Shown here in pieces: positions 55,501 through 56,657 of a stretch of 56,657 nt of DNA (its first letter is position 1; each line of letters begins with the position of its first letter). The stretch lies in NCBI GenBank assembly GCA_028278645.1, contig JANQDZ010000042.1, forward strand, positions 1-56,657, in the 5' to 3' direction. This stretch comes from Longimicrobiales bacterium (GTDB lineage Bacteria > Gemmatimonadota > Gemmatimonadetes > Longimicrobiales > Gaopeijiaceae). The position numbers and the translations under genes were made by a program. Below the pieces are notes generated by a model. The model was not told the origin of the DNA, did no database searches, and saw only the letters and a program-made list of their open reading frames with translations.

Positions 55501-56172
55501 ATGTTCGGATTCATCGGAAGCGCCTTCGTGGCCGGTCTGGTTGGAAGCCTTCACTGCATAGGTATGTGTGGTCCCTTCGCCGTGGCTTGTGGGGGCCGAG
55601 CCGGAGACACTCTCCTTTGGCACGCAGGCCGGGTGGCCACTTATGCCATCATGGGTGCCCTGGCCGGAGCTTTCGGCTCATTGATACCGGGACCCGGATG
55701 GGTAGGCGCCGTGGTCGGGGGAGTCCTCATCACCTGGTTCGCGGCGAGCCTGGCTGGGCTGGTGCCCGAGCCTCACGTTTCCCTCCCCGGCGTCAAGCAC
55801 CTGGCCACAAACCTTGCCACCCGTACCAACATGGCCGCCCGGTTCGGATTCGGAATGGCCACCGGGCTACTACCGTGTGGACTTGTGTACGCCACACTGG
55901 CCGTACCGGTCGCCTCTGGGAGTCCTAGCATCGGAGCTCTCTCCATGGCAGCCTTCGGCGTTGGCACCGCCCCCGCACTCACGGCGGTGGCGCTGGGGCT
56001 CAGGAAGGTGGTGATGAAGGACATACGGCTGCGTCGGCTATTGGCAGCAGGCGTTTTCCTGGCGACCATGTGGTCCATCGGAGTCCGAACCGGTGTGGTT
56101 GGCGAGCGGCGTATGCACCACGGGCCCGGAGCGGGGGCCGAGTCCGAGATGCTTATGGAGGGTCAACGCTAA
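55501..56172 (+). CDS. TauE/SafE-family (UreH_2-like) membrane protein
   Basis: A 223-aa protein with about six membrane helices, beginning FIGSAFVAGLVGSLHCIGMC followed by GPFAVACGG, the Cys/His-bearing first helix of the UreH/TauE-SafE group, and ATGLLPCGLVYATLAV later on. Similar genes often follow ccoS in other bacteria and are suspected to handle copper or other metals for oxidase assembly; here it is separated from the cco operon by sufE and the sulfurtransferase. Transport activity is inferred. Confidence 0.85.
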   Translation: MFGFIGSAFVAGLVGSLHCIGMCGPFAVACGGRAGDTLLWHAGRVATYAIMGALAGAFGSLIPGPGWVGAVVGGVLITWFAASLAGLVPEPHVSLPGVKHLATNLATRTNMAARFGFGMATGLLPCGLVYATLAVPVASGSPSIGALSMAAFGVGTAPALTAVALGLRKVVMKDIRLRRLLAAGVFLATMWSIGVRTGVVGERRMHHGPGAGAESEMLMEGQR

Positions 56173-56290
56173 GCTCCGAAATCCCGGGAGTTCTCTTCGG
56201 GCGGCCCCTGGGTAGTTCCGGAAGCCCGTCTCTTCGAGGGGTGATTCGTCCCGGTTTGCTCGGTGGTCTGCCGGCGTGCCTGTTGGGGTT

Positions 56291-56400
56291 TCGCGTTGCG
56301 CCTTCGGCGGTCTCGCGTAGCGCCTCCGGTGGTCTTGCCTGGCGCCTTCCACGGTCTTGCGTGGCGCCCTCGGCGGTCTTGCGTTGCGCCTTCGGCGGTC
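56291..56400. repeat. 5 x 22-bp tandem repeat
   Basis: Five 22-base units (56291-56312, 56313-56334, 56335-56356, 56357-56378, 56379-56400) with scattered differences, the first and last nearly identical. They start in the gap after the TauE/SafE gene and end directly at the palindrome. Because 22 is not a multiple of three, they rotate through all frames, so no protein is coded. The rest of 56173-56290 holds no gene that I recognise. Confidence 0.85.
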
Positions 56401-56403
56401 TCG

Positions 56404-56419
56404 CGTTTCAGCTGAAACG
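56404..56419. other. 16-bp perfect palindrome
   Basis: CGTTTCAGCTGAAACG is fully self-complementary and follows the 22-bp repeat array by three bases, with TTTT after it. It could bind a dimeric regulator or act as a weak terminator. Confidence 0.5.
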
Positions 56420-56427
56420 TTTTGGCC

Positions 56428-56622
56428 TCAGCACCCGGTCGCTCGACTCACCCTGAGTGATCGGGCTGAGGATCGCGTTATTCCAAACTCCCTTCTCCGA
56501 GTCTCCATCTCCCCGGGCAGGCCTCCACCGGTCTCCATTCGAGCGGTGTCCCATTCCAACATGAGGACGCCCGAACCGAGCTTGACAGCTTCGACAGCGG
56601 CGGGTGCTGCGGAGTCCGACAT
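56428..56622 (-). CDS. Possible small ORF at the right end
   Basis: A 64-aa frame from ATG 56622 with GGAGG nine bases upstream. The first 35 residues look coding (AAPAAVEAVKLGSGVLMLEW) but the last 20 are Arg/Ser-rich and unlike a folded protein. It ends just before the palindrome. Not recognised. Confidence 0.35.
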   Translation of the reverse strand: MSDSAAPAAVEAVKLGSGVLMLEWDTARMETGGGLPGEMETRRREFGITRSSARSLRVSRATGC

Positions 56623-56657
56623 AGCCCTTTTCCTCCAACCTGACAGCCCCTCCCAAG

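Noticed and set aside
56070-56456. 128-residue plus-strand frame across the 22-bp repeats
   Set aside because: It runs through the repeat array in changing frames, has no good start, and overlaps the end of the TauE/SafE gene.

Overview
The window (about 60% G+C, densely coding, with many ATGA/GTGA stop-start overlaps) looks like a chromosomal piece of a Gemmatimonadota bacterium, probably an uncultured aerobic or microaerobic heterotroph. The reasons are the mixture of SusC/SusD-type outer-membrane uptake, many exported S9/M28/M24 peptidases, a DUF5916 outer-membrane protein, a membrane-anchored Ser/Thr kinase and a complete cbb3 oxidase cluster. The phylum call is an inference from gene content. 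No rRNA, tRNA, CRISPR array, insertion sequence or phage gene was seen.

Layout. 1-5313 (minus): a translationally coupled unit of a DPP-IV lipoprotein, a DUF5916 outer-membrane protein and an UMF1-type transporter cut by the window edge. 5530-8623 (plus): a TolC-family protein and a secreted Xaa-Pro aminopeptidase, each followed by a clear terminator. 8774-11538 (minus): a small lipoprotein, a secreted CotH-like protein, an SRPBCC protein and a methyltransferase. 11884-14859 (plus): a Na+-coupled amino-acid symporter and an M28 peptidase. 15074-23601: a SusC/SusD pair (minus) flanked on both sides by three small exported proteins that look like isolated TonB-receptor plug domains, then a GH29 alpha-L-fucosidase coupled to a 70-aa protein. 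23943-34948: threonine aldolase, a second DPP-IV-like peptidase, a Ser/Thr kinase, an outer-membrane protein, a decayed fragment of a tricorn-like S41 peptidase, a GMC oxidoreductase, rmuC and an MFS transporter. 34967-37764 (minus): four overlapping minor-pilin-like genes. 38001-43408: a second M28 peptidase, a small barrel-like protein, Ppx/GppA phosphatase, a basic unknown protein, a small Cys protein and pgeF. 43527-46454: sucA. 46498-53770 (minus): ccoNOQP-ccoGHIS, including ccoQ, ccoH and ccoS, which are very small. 53865-56172: sufE, a rhodanese-type sulfurtransferase and a TauE/SafE-family membrane protein. The right end holds a 5 x 22-bp tandem repeat, a palindrome and a doubtful small ORF.

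How it fits together. Most genes suit a cell that degrades proteins and glycans outside the inner membrane (two DPP-IV, two M28, one M24, one GH29), imports products (SusCD, UMF1, SNF and MFS transporters) and oxidises them through the TCA cycle to a high-affinity cbb3 oxidase. The most unusual content is the set of free-standing plug-like proteins around susCD, a compact cbb3 cluster with a one-haem CcoP and a very short CcoH, and several minisatellite-like tandem repeats concentrated in the cco region. Start codons were chosen by ribosome-binding site and overlap and often differ from the longest reading frame.
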